Shown one piece after another: positions 35,081 through 42,529 of a DNA stretch of 42,529 nucleotides. The notes beneath the pieces were generated by a model. It searched no databases, was not told where the DNA came from, and saw only the letters and a list, made by a program, of their open reading frames with translations. Position 1 is the stretch's first letter. Every line of letters starts with the position of its first letter. The stretch lies in NCBI GenBank assembly GCA_016283615.1, contig JAEENG010000073.1, forward strand, positions 1 through 42,529. Direction: 5' to 3'. The position numbers and the translations under genes are program-made. The stretch comes from Treponema sp. GTDB lineage: Bacteria > Spirochaetota > Spirochaetia > Treponematales > Treponemataceae.

Positions 35081-35392
35081 TTATAAAAATTCAAAATAAT
35101 CCATTGAATAAATATAATCTTCACCGCTTTCATCAATAACTCTACATTCATTTTTATCTTTATCAATAGAAACAACCTCATATATTGTATCTTTTATTAA
35201 ATCAATATTTACATCTTCAATACATTTTGCTTTCAGTACTTTGAGTGTTTTAAAACTACAGACAGGATAATTTCGTATAATTCCTGAATCATTTTTCAGC
35301 CTATATAAGTCACCTTGATTTTCAAGCATTATGACTTCATAAGTTTTTCCAATCGTTAAATCAAGTTCTTTATCAATACACTCTACTTTCAT
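35081..35392 (-). CDS. Small duplicated beta-barrel-like protein, cassette gene
   Basis: 103-aa protein built of two similar halves, each with the pattern K-x-x-C-I-(D/E)-x-x-x-D-L-x-x-x-x-x-Y-E-V followed by an aspartate/glycine turn and a terminal F (halves at about 1-48 and 51-103). This suggests two small SH3-like barrels, function unknown. It is the rightmost cassette, beginning 33 nt after the core GTTAGGT. It is 26 nt upstream of the HARE-HTH gene and may share its transcript. Confidence 0.7.
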   Translation of the reverse strand: MKVECIDKELDLTIGKTYEVIMLENQGDLYRLKNDSGIIRNYPVCSFKTLKVLKAKCIEDVNIDLIKDTIYEVVSIDKDKNECRVIDESGEDYIYSMDYFEFL

Positions 35393-35403
35393 AGTTTTTC
35401 ACA

Positions 35404-35460
35404 AAGCGCCCCACCGCGGGCGTCAACCTAACAATATTTCTCTGTATCCAGAGTATTATC
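35404..35460 (-). repeat. Right-end cassette boundary (single attC or attI core)
   Basis: ACCTAAC (35426-35432; GTTAGGT on the coding strand) is a perfect RYYYAAC core with the conserved GCGCCCC...GCGGGCGTC hairpin on the gene side. Beyond it is only a small hairpin, AATATTTCTCTG / CAGAGTATT, with no partner core, so this is either a decayed attC or the entry point of the array. Confidence 0.5.
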
Positions 35461-35671
35461 TTTTTGCTCTGTTCTAATTATTATCCATATTATTCGAAAA
35501 ATAAAGGGAATTCATGAAGGTTTATACGGATCCGTGTAAGACCAGAAAAAATACCGGGCTTTTCCAAGTTTCGGATTATGATTGAGAGTTATCCTTTTAT
35601 AATTGTTACATCCGGTCGAGGGGACTTATGACGGCACAGGTTCCTTTTTATAAGTTAGTTTTTTACCTTCT
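35461..35671. other. Intergenic stretch without recognised features
   Basis: No open frame, stem or promoter that I can support was seen in these bases. Confidence 0.5.
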
Positions 35672-35935
35672 TTATTTGAACATATTTTTTATGCCAGTAG
35701 CAGCGTCCTTTACGAGAGAAGATTTATACTCTTTTTTGAATCCGCATTTATTGCATATATAGGTAGTTGTTTTATTTCCGAATGCTGCTCCTCCAACAAC
35801 TCCTATAGGTCCAAGCAACAGGCCTCCGATAAGAGCTTTACCTAGTGTATTACCAGCACCAGTGTTTTCCTTAGCAAGACCCCAAATTTCACCACATTTC
35901 GGACACCGATTTGGAATTCCTTCTTTAGTTGTCAT
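35672..35935 (-). CDS. Small zinc-ribbon protein with glycine-rich hydrophobic segment
   Basis: About 87 aa from the ATG at 35935: a CPKCGEIW knuckle, a glycine-rich hydrophobic stretch (LIGGLLLGPIGVVGGAAFG) that may be a membrane segment, then YICNKCGFKKEYKSS as the second knuckle. Four Cys would bind one zinc. Function unknown. The frame is open to 36157, but the extra 74 residues cross a poly-G tract and a hairpin and look non-coding, so I use the internal start; it lacks a clear Shine-Dalgarno, so the start is uncertain. Confidence 0.6.
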   Translation of the reverse strand: MTTKEGIPNRCPKCGEIWGLAKENTGAGNTLGKALIGGLLLGPIGVVGGAAFGNKTTTYICNKCGFKKEYKSSLVKDAATGIKNMFK

Positions 35936-36052
35936 TTCTTTTGTAGCTGAATATGTTGAGGCCGAAGTCTTTAATTTTTGTATTCCATTTTGCTGTGGCG
36001 ATGAGTGGGGGCGGCTGCGTAAACTGCGTTGAGACTGGGTGTTGCGTTGAGC

Positions 36053-36062
36053 GGGGGGGGGG
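36053..36062 (+). repeat. Homopolymer of ten G
   Basis: Ten consecutive G (ten C on the minus strand) in an AT-rich region upstream of the zinc-ribbon gene. Poly-G tracts of this length are known phase-variation sites in T. pallidum. Confidence 0.8.
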
Positions 36063-36068
36063 CGGATA

Positions 36069-36125
36069 ATTTTAGGAAAATTTTCGTAAAATATTTTCCT
36101 AAAATTGTGGATTTTCGTAAAAATC
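36069..36125. repeat. 13-bp perfect inverted repeat with flanking direct repeats
   Basis: ATTTTAGGAAAAT (36069-36081) and ATTTTCCTAAAAT (36093-36105), 11-nt loop. The motif ATTTTCGTAAAA occurs in the loop region and again just after the second arm. It lies between the SIR2-like gene's stop (36211) and the poly-G tract and could end SIR2 operon transcription or act as an operator. Confidence 0.65.
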
Positions 36126-36210
36126 GCAGAAGATTCTAAAAAAGAAGGTGTGAGCATGAATCAGTACTGTGTATATATTCTGTCAAAAAATTTGGCTGCC
36201 TCTCATCTTG

Positions 36211-37884
36211 TTATGACGGTAAAGTGAAATTTTTCCATTGTTCAAAATTTGGATAGAAGAGTTCTTTTACATCTGCTTCTGTACATTTTCCGAATACCTG
36301 GGGAATACCGCCTGTCCATGCGCGTACTTTGGATAAACCGAAAATAGAAATACAGTTTATTATAGCATTTATGCCAAATGCTTCATCATCTTTTGGACTA
36401 GATTTTATATATTTTAATAGTTCATCCCCATACAAATAACAATTTTTTCCCTTATATCCAATAACAATTGTGCAAAAGGCCTCTTTGTTACTATTTATTC
36501 TTGATCTCACTGCTTCAGAAAATGTATGGTACCAAATAACATCGTCTTTAGGCAAACTATAGCCTAATAAAATAATATGACTCGCTTTTTTCAGTTCAAT
36601 TTTTACATTTCTTTGTATTTCTTCAAGGAATGATGTAGGAGTTGATTTATATATTGTTTGCATTATCATTGGGGAGTCGTTTGTCTTAGTTTCCTGTCCG
36701 CAGTGCATGCATTGAAGAGAGTCATTATGTAAAATAGCTTTCCATTCATATTCCTTTTCTGTACGATGTATATTTTGTTCTGATTTAAATAGAGGTATAG
36801 GAAAAGGAGGAATTAATTCACTTGATTTAAAATTCCATTTTTTTTCACTTGTACCAAAATAAAATGTTAATCTGCCACAAGCCGGACATTCTCTCCAATT
36901 GGCGGATCCGTGTGCAAAGTAGAATTTTCCAGCACGGTTGATGGGGGTTCCGATGTGATCATCTTCATTTTCACGACTTGCAACACTTTCTGTGAATTCT
37001 AAAGTAGGTATGATTTTATTATTATTATTTATTTTTCTCCCTCGATGTTCAACATTATAATCAAGCCATAGTTTAAGAGGGTGATTTTGGATATAAACTG
37101 GATTATGGTTTAAAGTATAATGAGAATTCATAAAAATCCAGGGAAAGACCATATCAAAATTGAAGGATACGAATGAGGTAGAAAAGAGATAAAAATCTCT
37201 TGATTCTTTTTTATAGTTTTTAACACTATTATTAGTAAATCCTTCTTTTAACATAAGATGATTGAAAGCTATAATAAAATTTTTATATTTTTCAAATTCT
37301 GCTTCTTTTTCTCCGATTGTGATTTTAAACCAGGCGGATGATATTAACACATTTGTAAGTAAAATCAGGAAGTTTCTAGCACCATTTAAGCGTGTTAATG
37401 GCAATGTGGATTCATCAATGTTTGGATTAAGGGATTGTTTAGTTAAAAGTTTATTATCAATAATTGAGTATAAATCAAAGATTAAGTTATCATTATTAGA
37501 ATCTAATGGTTCTGGGCAAATTTTTATGATTTTTTTTGCGGCATTCCAATCATATTCAAGACGTAATTCTATAATTCGCTTTTTTAGAAGATCTTCTTTT
37601 TTATTATTAAAAATATGAGATGCATTTTTAATATCTGAATTTGATATATTAAAAATTGAATCAGACACGTCAAGAATTTTTAAAAATGCAATAATTTTTG
37701 ATAAATCAGGCTCAAGAAAATAATTAGTTAACAGGTTAGATAATTCTTGTTCATTTTTAGCTTCTGCTAACTTGCGAAAGAACTTTGATTGAGTACTTGT
37801 CGTGGGTATACCTAATGAACTTGTTGAACCGGCACCAATAAATACGAGATTTTCTGAATGATAAGTAGAGTATTGTTCTTGCAT
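36211..37884 (-). CDS. SIR2_2-like protein with a four-cysteine zinc insert
   Basis: 557-aa cytoplasmic protein. IGAGSTSSLGIPTT (about 16-29) is the NAD-binding start of SIR2 folds. SFNFDMVF (about 243) has the N-x-D of the SIR2_2 group, FAHGSANW (about 322) carries the catalytic His, and ILLGYSLPKDDV follows as the last nucleotide-contact strand. A zinc site is added by CPAC (about 331) and CMHC (about 392). A helical region of about 200 residues sits between motif 1 and motif 2. SIR2_2 proteins in bacteria are often NAD-depleting antiphage effectors; that role is inference here. It starts 6 nt after the upstream hypothetical gene, so they are coupled. Confidence 0.8.
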   Translation of the reverse strand: MQEQYSTYHSENLVFIGAGSTSSLGIPTTSTQSKFFRKLAEAKNEQELSNLLTNYFLEPDLSKIIAFLKILDVSDSIFNISNSDIKNASHIFNNKKEDLLKKRIIELRLEYDWNAAKKIIKICPEPLDSNNDNLIFDLYSIIDNKLLTKQSLNPNIDESTLPLTRLNGARNFLILLTNVLISSAWFKITIGEKEAEFEKYKNFIIAFNHLMLKEGFTNNSVKNYKKESRDFYLFSTSFVSFNFDMVFPWIFMNSHYTLNHNPVYIQNHPLKLWLDYNVEHRGRKINNNNKIIPTLEFTESVASRENEDDHIGTPINRAGKFYFAHGSANWRECPACGRLTFYFGTSEKKWNFKSSELIPPFPIPLFKSEQNIHRTEKEYEWKAILHNDSLQCMHCGQETKTNDSPMIMQTIYKSTPTSFLEEIQRNVKIELKKASHIILLGYSLPKDDVIWYHTFSEAVRSRINSNKEAFCTIVIGYKGKNCYLYGDELLKYIKSSPKDDEAFGINAIINCISIFGLSKVRAWTGGIPQVFGKCTEADVKELFYPNFEQWKNFTLPS

Positions 37885-37890
37885 GGGTTT

Positions 37891-38256
37891 TTAATTATTT
37901 GATATTTTGATCGATTTTACAGTTAAGGGATGATTTTTAATAATATCATTATTTGAAGCTTCTATGATTAAAGTGAGTTTAAAACCTGAAGTAATTGAAG
38001 CCGAAAGTAATGGTATATTACTTTCACTTGTCTCAAAAACAATGTCTTGAAAAATTATAAATGCAGGTGTTGTAGAAGAGATAGCTAAATTTTTACCTGA
38101 AGATAATATATTGTAGGTTTGGCCCCCTCGTTTTATGGAAAAGCCTTCAGTACCATAAATTTTAAAAGAAACATTATTGTTTTCGACCATTAGTTCAGAA
38201 ATAGTGCCTTGTAATAAAAATGTCGATTTTTCATTGTTATAATTATCGTAATTCAT
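37891..38256 (-). CDS. Hypothetical beta-rich protein between BspA-like and SIR2-like genes
   Basis: 121-aa protein without signal peptide or membrane segment. Hydrophobic residues alternate in strand-like fashion (FLLQGTISELMV, AFIIFQDIVFETS, FKLTLIIEASNN). I recognise no family. The Shine-Dalgarno GAGG lies 7 nt before the ATG. It begins 22 nt after the BspA-like lipoprotein and ends 6 nt before the SIR2-like gene, so it likely works with the latter. Confidence 0.75.
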   Translation of the reverse strand: MNYDNYNNEKSTFLLQGTISELMVENNNVSFKIYGTEGFSIKRGGQTYNILSSGKNLAISSTTPAFIIFQDIVFETSESNIPLLSASITSGFKLTLIIEASNNDIIKNHPLTVKSIKISNN

Positions 38257-38278
38257 ATAACATCCTCGTAATAATTAT

Positions 38279-40651
38279 TTATAGTTTGTAGAAGTATTTA
38301 TTTTTATATGTGGATTTTAGATAAGTAGCCATTTTTTCTGCATTTTCTACCTCTGTTGGATTAATTATTGTTCCGTCAATGTATGAAGAACTGCTTGTGT
38401 AATACCAAGTTGTCGAGTCAGTAAACGTTATGTTTTTGAGATTTGTACAATCATAAAAAGTTTTTAGTCCTATTTTTGAAACGCTAGAACCAATAGTTAC
38501 ATCTGAAAGAACAGTACAGTTAGAGAAAGCGTAATTGCCAATGGAAGTTACACTATCCGGGATAGAAATACTTGAAAGACTAGAACAGCTAGAGAAAGCT
38601 CCACCGCCAATAGAAGTTACACTATCCGGGATAGAAATACTTGAAAGATTAGAACAGCTATAGAAAGCGGAATCGCCAATAGAAGTTACACTATCCGGGA
38701 TAGAAATACTTGAAAGACTAGAACAGCTAGAGAAAGCGTAATTGCCAATAGAAGTTACACTATCCGGGATAGAAATATTTGAAAGACTAGAACAGCTAGA
38801 GAAAGCTTTATTGCCAATAGAAGTTACATTCTTTTCGAGTATTATATCTGTAAGATTGGAGCAATTAGAAAAGGTGCCATATAAAAGCATACCGCTTGTG
38901 ATTACTACTTTTGTTAGTGTTGGTGGTAAATAATATGTTTGATAGTCAGAATCTGAATAATATTGTTTTGTAGTTACTGCTCCAGTGTAAGAAGATGTTC
39001 CAAAAATATAACCGAATAATGTGGATTTTGAGGCTGTTGTTGTGGTAGAACAGGTTCCTGTAAATGGCAGTGTAATTTCATTAAGTGCTGTACAACCAGC
39101 GAATGCAGCAATACCTATATTTGTTACACTATCTGGGATTGTTATTTTTTTAAGTGAAGAGCATCCAAAAAATGCATGACAACCGATAGAATTAATTATT
39201 GTAGGTAATATTATCTCTCTTAAATTTGTGCAATTATAAAAAGAATTCGATGAATTTATTAACCTATAATCCAAATAACCAGAACTATATTCGGTGAAAA
39301 CGCTAGCAGCTTCAAGTTCGGTTAACCCTGTTACTTCAGATAAATCAAGAGTTATAAGAATAGCTTTTTTTGTATTTGCTAATTCTTTTAGTGCAGTATT
39401 AATTTCTCGTATTAAAAGTGTATTAAATTCACCACTTGCTTTGATTGTACCGGATTCTGTCATGCTTTTTATGGTTTCCACAATAGTTTCTGCTGTTGCT
39501 TTGCTACCATTCCATTTTGCATAAAAAGTCAGATTGCCGTTTTTTTCAGTATGTTCCCATTCAGAAATTTTGCTTCCTGTAAAGTCAGCATTTTCATACC
39601 ATCCGACAAATACTCTGTCAGTATGTTCTACCTCAGGTAATATTATATTATCTTCTACAGTGTATGTGCTAACTGCATCTGTTAGAAATGTACCTCCGTT
39701 CAAAACATAGTTTATTGAATAAGTGAGTAAACTCAATTTTGCTGTAAAAGTAATATCTTCAGAAACAATATAATTCGTTGTTAATTTGTTATTGCCATTA
39801 AACCATCCGTCAAACGAATAACCTATATGTGAGATACTTTGTATTTCAGATTCGTTTAGAGATTCTCCGATAAATTTTGTTATTGGGGCGATAGTTTCTT
39901 GAAAAACTGTTTCAAAAGATACAGTCGCTGTTTTCCATTTCGCATATAGAGTTGTATTTGTTTTTAAGATTGTTCCAGCCTGCGCTTTAACACCAGTACC
40001 GTTTTGGCTTTCATTGCATGAATAATACCACCCTAAAAATATGTGTGAGCCATTTTCAAGATTTTTTAAGTTTTCTTCTGTAAGAGAGGAGTTTATTTTA
40101 ATGTTAAAACTATTTGGAGAAGTACCAAAAACACTTGAATAGGAAACTGTTATATAATCCTGCCATTTTGCCGTAAGGTTTAAATCTCCTGTGATAATTT
40201 CACCTGCATTAATTTTTTTGTCGTTTACATACCAGCCTTTAAAAATAGCATCTTCAGAAGAGAGTGTTGGCAGGTGGCTTGAAGTTAAAACAGAATTCTC
40301 AGCAATTTTGATAGATGCTGGTGCTGTACTATATTCAGAACTATATGTAATGTTGTAATAATTAATTGCAACCTTCCATTCTGCAGTAAGTACTAGATCA
40401 GAAGTTACTAAAGTTGTAAAAAAATATTTTTCTTCACCATTATACCAGCCCATAAAAAGATATCCCTCACGTACTGGCTCGTCCGGCTCTATTACTTTTT
40501 TACCGTGTTCGATTGTCTGAGCGGTTATAAAACTTCCGCCGTTGCTGTCAAATGACACTGTATGATAAACAGGAACTTCTGTGTCTGTGCTGCAGCTGTA
40601 AAATAGTATAGAAAAAAGTAAACAGATTATGCTGAAAAATCTTCTTTTCAT
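38279..40651 (-). CDS. BspA-like leucine-rich-repeat surface lipoprotein with InlB B-type repeats
   Basis: 790-aa predicted surface lipoprotein, likely an adhesin. Signal MKRRFFSIICLLFSI and lipobox LFYSC. Then about five B-repeat (Listeria-Bacteroides, Flg_new) domains, each ending in a W-Y/x-G turn and TAEW/AKW (to about 375). After a helical linker come LRR_5 (BspA/TpLRR) repeats of 23 residues of the type TSIGNYAFSSCSSLSSISI, at least six in a row. Four are almost identical in DNA. T. denticola and Bacteroidetes/Firmicutes relatives bind host proteins or other bacteria. The start has GGAGGT upstream. It heads an operon with the small hypothetical and SIR2-like genes. Confidence 0.9.
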   Translation of the reverse strand: MKRRFFSIICLLFSILFYSCSTDTEVPVYHTVSFDSNGGSFITAQTIEHGKKVIEPDEPVREGYLFMGWYNGEEKYFFTTLVTSDLVLTAEWKVAINYYNITYSSEYSTAPASIKIAENSVLTSSHLPTLSSEDAIFKGWYVNDKKINAGEIITGDLNLTAKWQDYITVSYSSVFGTSPNSFNIKINSSLTEENLKNLENGSHIFLGWYYSCNESQNGTGVKAQAGTILKTNTTLYAKWKTATVSFETVFQETIAPITKFIGESLNESEIQSISHIGYSFDGWFNGNNKLTTNYIVSEDITFTAKLSLLTYSINYVLNGGTFLTDAVSTYTVEDNIILPEVEHTDRVFVGWYENADFTGSKISEWEHTEKNGNLTFYAKWNGSKATAETIVETIKSMTESGTIKASGEFNTLLIREINTALKELANTKKAILITLDLSEVTGLTELEAASVFTEYSSGYLDYRLINSSNSFYNCTNLREIILPTIINSIGCHAFFGCSSLKKITIPDSVTNIGIAAFAGCTALNEITLPFTGTCSTTTTASKSTLFGYIFGTSSYTGAVTTKQYYSDSDYQTYYLPPTLTKVVITSGMLLYGTFSNCSNLTDIILEKNVTSIGNKAFSSCSSLSNISIPDSVTSIGNYAFSSCSSLSSISIPDSVTSIGDSAFYSCSNLSSISIPDSVTSIGGGAFSSCSSLSSISIPDSVTSIGNYAFSNCTVLSDVTIGSSVSKIGLKTFYDCTNLKNITFTDSTTWYYTSSSSYIDGTIINPTEVENAEKMATYLKSTYKNKYFYKL
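38520..38825 (-). repeat. Tandem 69-bp repeats in the BspA-like gene
   Basis: Units begin at 38544, 38613, 38682, 38751 and 38820 (the motif GAAGTTAC on the plus strand), exactly 69 bp apart, differing at a few positions only. Each encodes one 23-residue LRR. Such near-identity favours copy-number change by slippage or recombination. Confidence 0.9.
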
Positions 40652-40768
40652 ATTAGTACACCTCCAAAAAATGAGTGTTGATTTATATCAATACGCTTAT
40701 CCGAGTAAATAATTATATAGCCATACTTTTAAAAAAGTCAAATTTGCCACTTTTTACGCTAATCAAGG
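40652..40768. other. Divergent regulatory region between BspA-like operon and XRE gene
   Basis: AT-rich, no gene. It contains TTGAT-TTAT-ATCAA (about 40679-40692) and an AAAAAGT...ACTTTTT pair (about 40733-40755). These are candidate operators for the adjacent XRE regulator. Confidence 0.4.
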
Positions 40769-40774
40769 TATCTT
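40769..40774 (+). promoter_or_regulatory. Possible -10 box of the XRE gene, leaderless architecture
   Basis: TATCTT is followed by TTATGC (6 nt) and the ATG at 40781, with no Shine-Dalgarno. The hexamer is weaker than in the other cases. Confidence 0.4.
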
Positions 40775-40780
40775 TTATGC

Positions 40781-41104
40781 ATGGGGTTTAGAGAATTCTT
40801 AAAAGATGAAATGGAATATCAGGGTTTAACCACACGGGCTCTTTCTGAAAAATCCGGGGTGAGTAAAAGAACCATTGATAATTATTTAAAGAAGAATCCT
40901 CAGGAACCAAGTGTAAGTAATGCTTATAAAATTGCAAAAGCACTTAATGTTTCAATTGAATATCTTTTAACCGGCGAAGAATATACCGGAACAATTCCAC
41001 TTACAGGCCAGCTTCTTGAATATGTTGCTGAATTTGAAGCACTTACACAGGAACAGAAACAGATTGTTCTGATGTTGGTTAAAAATATGCAGACTGTCAG
41101 TTAA
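40781..41104 (+). CDS. XRE-family transcriptional regulator
   Basis: 107-aa DNA-binding protein. The helix-turn-helix covers about residues 6-65 (LTTRALSEKSGVSKRTIDNYL, then PSVSNAYKIAKALNVSIEYLL), and the C-terminal part TQEQKQIVLMLVKNMQ may dimerise. It resembles short phage-repressor-type regulators with no sensor domain. It is divergent from the BspA-like/SIR2-like operon and could regulate it. The mRNA may be leaderless. Confidence 0.87.
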   Translation: MGFREFLKDEMEYQGLTTRALSEKSGVSKRTIDNYLKKNPQEPSVSNAYKIAKALNVSIEYLLTGEEYTGTIPLTGQLLEYVAEFEALTQEQKQIVLMLVKNMQTVS

Positions 41105-41109
41105 AAAGA

Positions 41110-41225
41110 TTCTAGCGCCAGGGATTGGAGCACCGCCGAAAGGCGTCCGGCACGAAGTGACGGATGAAGCGTTAAGCGGAAGTGCGCAAAGCCCGGCCGC
41201 CTGCCGTGCAGGCGGGGCGCCCTTT
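41110..41225. repeat. Hairpin-rich GC intergenic repeat after the XRE gene
   Basis: CGCC-GAAA-GGCG and CCGCCTGC-CGT-GCAGGCGG (41197-41215) are clear stems. The 15-mer AAGCCCGGCCGCCTG (41189-41203) recurs at 29358-29372 beside the truncated attC. The base composition is far above that of its neighbours. It may also act as a terminator between the convergent XRE and reductase genes. Confidence 0.55.
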
Positions 41226-41236
41226 GTAGTATAAAA

Positions 41237-41818
41237 CTAGCGGATAAAATTCGTAAAGATTTTTGTTTCGGCTTCCGGCTGGGGGATGCCTGCATTTTTT
41301 CCGGCTTCGATGCTTTTTAAAATCCAGGCCATGTTGCGGCCGATGGTATGCATAATCTGGATGCCTTCTTCATCTTTGAGGACGTCGTTTCCGTTTGAAC
41401 CGTGAACCATATTCCAGTAGCGGGAAGTGATTACTGGCTGCTGTGCATAGGTGATGTATTTGTTGAGTACATCAAGGCAGGCTGTTGTTCCGGCACGTCT
41501 GGCAATGGTAAGGGCAGCTGCAGGCTTAAAGCGCAGGAATTTTTCGCCCTTCCAGTAGAATCTGTCTAAAAAAGCGATAAGTTCGCCGCTCGGGGATGCA
41601 TAGTAAACAGGGGAGCCTAAAACCATACCGTCGGCTGTCTTGATTTTTTCAACTGCTTCGTCTACCAGCCGGTCAATCTGTCCGTTTAAGGCGCGCTCTC
41701 CCACCCAGAAAAACTCGGTTTCGATTCCGTTTTTGTTGAGTTCTTCGGCAACGAGGCTTAAAGCAGTATAGGTGCTGCCTTTTTCGTTCCTGCTTCCGTT
41801 AAAAAGAATGACTTTCAT
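41237..41818 (-). CDS. Flavodoxin-family NAD(P)H-dependent FMN reductase
   Basis: 193-aa flavoprotein of the NADPH-dependent FMN reductase/iron-sulfur flavoprotein-like group. MKVILFNGSRNEKGSTYTAL carries the FMN phosphate loop (GSRxxxGxT) and DGMVLGSPVYYASPSGELIAFLDR the isoalloxazine-binding loop. No Cys cluster for an Fe-S centre is seen. The substrate is unknown. AGGAGG lies 11 nt before the ATG, somewhat far. It is downstream of the partial TetR gene on the same strand, separated by a hairpin cluster, and may be controlled by it. Confidence 0.87.
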   Translation of the reverse strand: MKVILFNGSRNEKGSTYTALSLVAEELNKNGIETEFFWVGERALNGQIDRLVDEAVEKIKTADGMVLGSPVYYASPSGELIAFLDRFYWKGEKFLRFKPAAALTIARRAGTTACLDVLNKYITYAQQPVITSRYWNMVHGSNGNDVLKDEEGIQIMHTIGRNMAWILKSIEAGKNAGIPQPEAETKIFTNFIR

Positions 41819-41854
41819 ATAAATTTTTTCCTCCTATAAAGCCATGGCGGCAGC

Positions 41855-41941
41855 CACGCGCCAGGACGGCGCGAATAGCAATTGCAGGCTTTAGAATGCA
41901 ATTGCCCGTGATAAAAAGTACAGGGAAGTACTTTTTATCAC
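41855..41941. repeat. Hairpin cluster sharing a palindrome with the ABC operon
   Basis: GCGCC-AGGAC-GGCGC (about 41859-41873), GCAATTGCA / TGCAATTGC (41878-41886 with 41897-41905), and GTGATAAAAAGTAC / GTACTTTTTATCAC (41908-41921 with 41928-41941). The last has the same 14-base arms as the hairpin at 24342 but a different loop, and is again followed by GCCTCCTG. Confidence 0.75.
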
Positions 41942-41984
41942 GCCTCCTGTTAAAAACGTCAGTTTGGCTGCTTTTGAATGATAA

Positions 41985-42529
41985 TCAGGCCCTTGCAATT
42001 CCTAAAAGTTTGTACATGCCACTTTCTGTAAATTCAATTATATCAGAAATGTATTTCAGAGCGTCGTTTTTCGGCATGTTGTGAAGAATGATGTCACAGA
42101 AGGCGTTGATTATGGTAGAAGCCATAAAGTGAATTGTCATTTGGGAAACATGTTTTGTGGCAATTTTCTGTTCATACATCAGGTCAAAAGTCCGCCTGCA
42201 GTTTTCCGTGTAAAGTTCACAGATGTCTTCCTGAAAGCCTTCATGGGAGCTTCCCGCTGATTTTGTAAGGAGAAGGGTGAATGCATCAAAATGATCGTAC
42301 ATATAGTTCAGGAATTTTTGGGTAGATTCTTTTTCGGAATCTATATGTTCCTGCATCCGGGATAGAGTCAGATTTATGTGATTGTCTGAATCAGCAAGAG
42401 AAACGGCTTTTTTTGTTGTTTCTATGGCGTCATCAACCAGTGCACAGAAAAAAGCGTCCTTGTCCTTAAAGTGACGGTACATGGCCCCTGTTGTAACTCC
42501 CGCATTTGCGGCGATAGTACGGAGGGAAG
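41985..42529 (-). CDS. TetR-family regulator, 5'-truncated by the window edge
   Basis: Partial gene. The frame is open to the window end and reads SLRTIAANAGVTTGAMYRHF, a TetR helix-turn-helix, before the internal ATG at 42482, so that ATG is not the start. The C-terminal domain (about 165 residues seen) is helical, not assignable to a ligand class. It is upstream of the flavodoxin-family gene on the same strand. It resembles in its helix-turn-helix the TetR protein at 21716 (both with AGVTTGA) but the rest differs. Confidence 0.85.
   Translation of the reverse strand, partial: SLRTIAANAGVTTGAMYRHFKDKDAFFCALVDDAIETTKKAVSLADSDNHINLTLSRMQEHIDSEKESTQKFLNYMYDHFDAFTLLLTKSAGSSHEGFQEDICELYTENCRRTFDLMYEQKIATKHVSQMTIHFMASTIINAFCDIILHNMPKNDALKYISDIIEFTESGMYKLLGIARA

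Larger units (their letters stand above)
29356..35432 (-). mobile_element. Integron-type gene cassette array without a visible integrase (CALIN)
   Basis: A 6-kb stretch of short, AT-rich, same-strand genes is separated by attC-like sites whose cores read [A/G/C]YATAAC on one side and GTTAT[G/A] on the other, 63-65 bp apart in the intact copies. Cassette genes include two toxin-antitoxin pairs and several orphans, as usual for sedentary integrons. T. denticola is known to carry a chromosomal integron. No tyrosine recombinase gene lies in this window, so integrase-dependent mobility cannot be judged here. Confidence 0.75.

Noticed and set aside
35936-36157. 74-residue extension of the zinc-ribbon protein
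   Set aside because: It crosses a poly-G tract, an inverted repeat and low-complexity codons without similarity to any domain; kept only as a phase-variation possibility.
38520-38825. CRISPR array suspected from regular 69-bp periodicity
   Set aside because: The repeats are contiguous, in frame, and encode leucine-rich repeats; there are no unique spacers and no cas genes.

Overview
The window looks like chromosome of a host-associated Treponema (Spirochaetota). This is inferred from content: a chemoreceptor, many lipoproteins with loose spirochaete-type lipoboxes, DUF4418, a BspA-like surface protein, and an integron-type cassette array of the kind known from T. denticola. I cannot name a species. 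No rRNA, tRNA or CRISPR array was seen.

Bases 1-29343 are mainly housekeeping and transport. In order they hold: a 5'-truncated chemoreceptor; ettA; a three-gene lipoprotein operon with a structured leader; a membrane-anchored Holliday-junction-resolvase-like protein; argC; an OmpA-domain envelope protein; a UDG-like/GNAT gene pair; adhE with an attenuator-like leader; DUF4418 with a MacB/LolCD-like ABC transporter and a ketosamine-kinase-like gene; copA with a fused, possibly separately translated CopZ domain; a TetR regulator divergent from a heterodimeric ABC exporter; enolase; and two methyltransferases.

Bases 29356-35432 read as an integron cassette array without a visible integrase (a CALIN). 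Six attC-like sites (two partial) separate AT-rich minus-strand cassettes: VapBC, a nonsense-mutated GyrI-like pseudogene, an SH3-domain protein, an exported hypothetical, BrnTA, an ankyrin lipoprotein, a HARE-HTH putative nuclease, and a small duplicated-domain protein. Several cassettes share a leader that follows the recombination core and carries the Shine-Dalgarno.

Bases 35672-42529 hold a zinc-ribbon protein beside a 10-G homopolymer, then an operon of a BspA-like lipoprotein, a small hypothetical and a SIR2_2-like protein with a zinc-finger insert (possible defence or signalling), then an XRE regulator, a flavodoxin-family reductase and a 3'-edge TetR regulator.

Two patterns cross the window. 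First, eight genes have a -10-like hexamer exactly 6 nt before the start codon and no Shine-Dalgarno, predicting leaderless mRNAs. Second, a family of perfect palindromes sits in intergenic regions and, in frame, in the linkers of both ABC exporter subunits.
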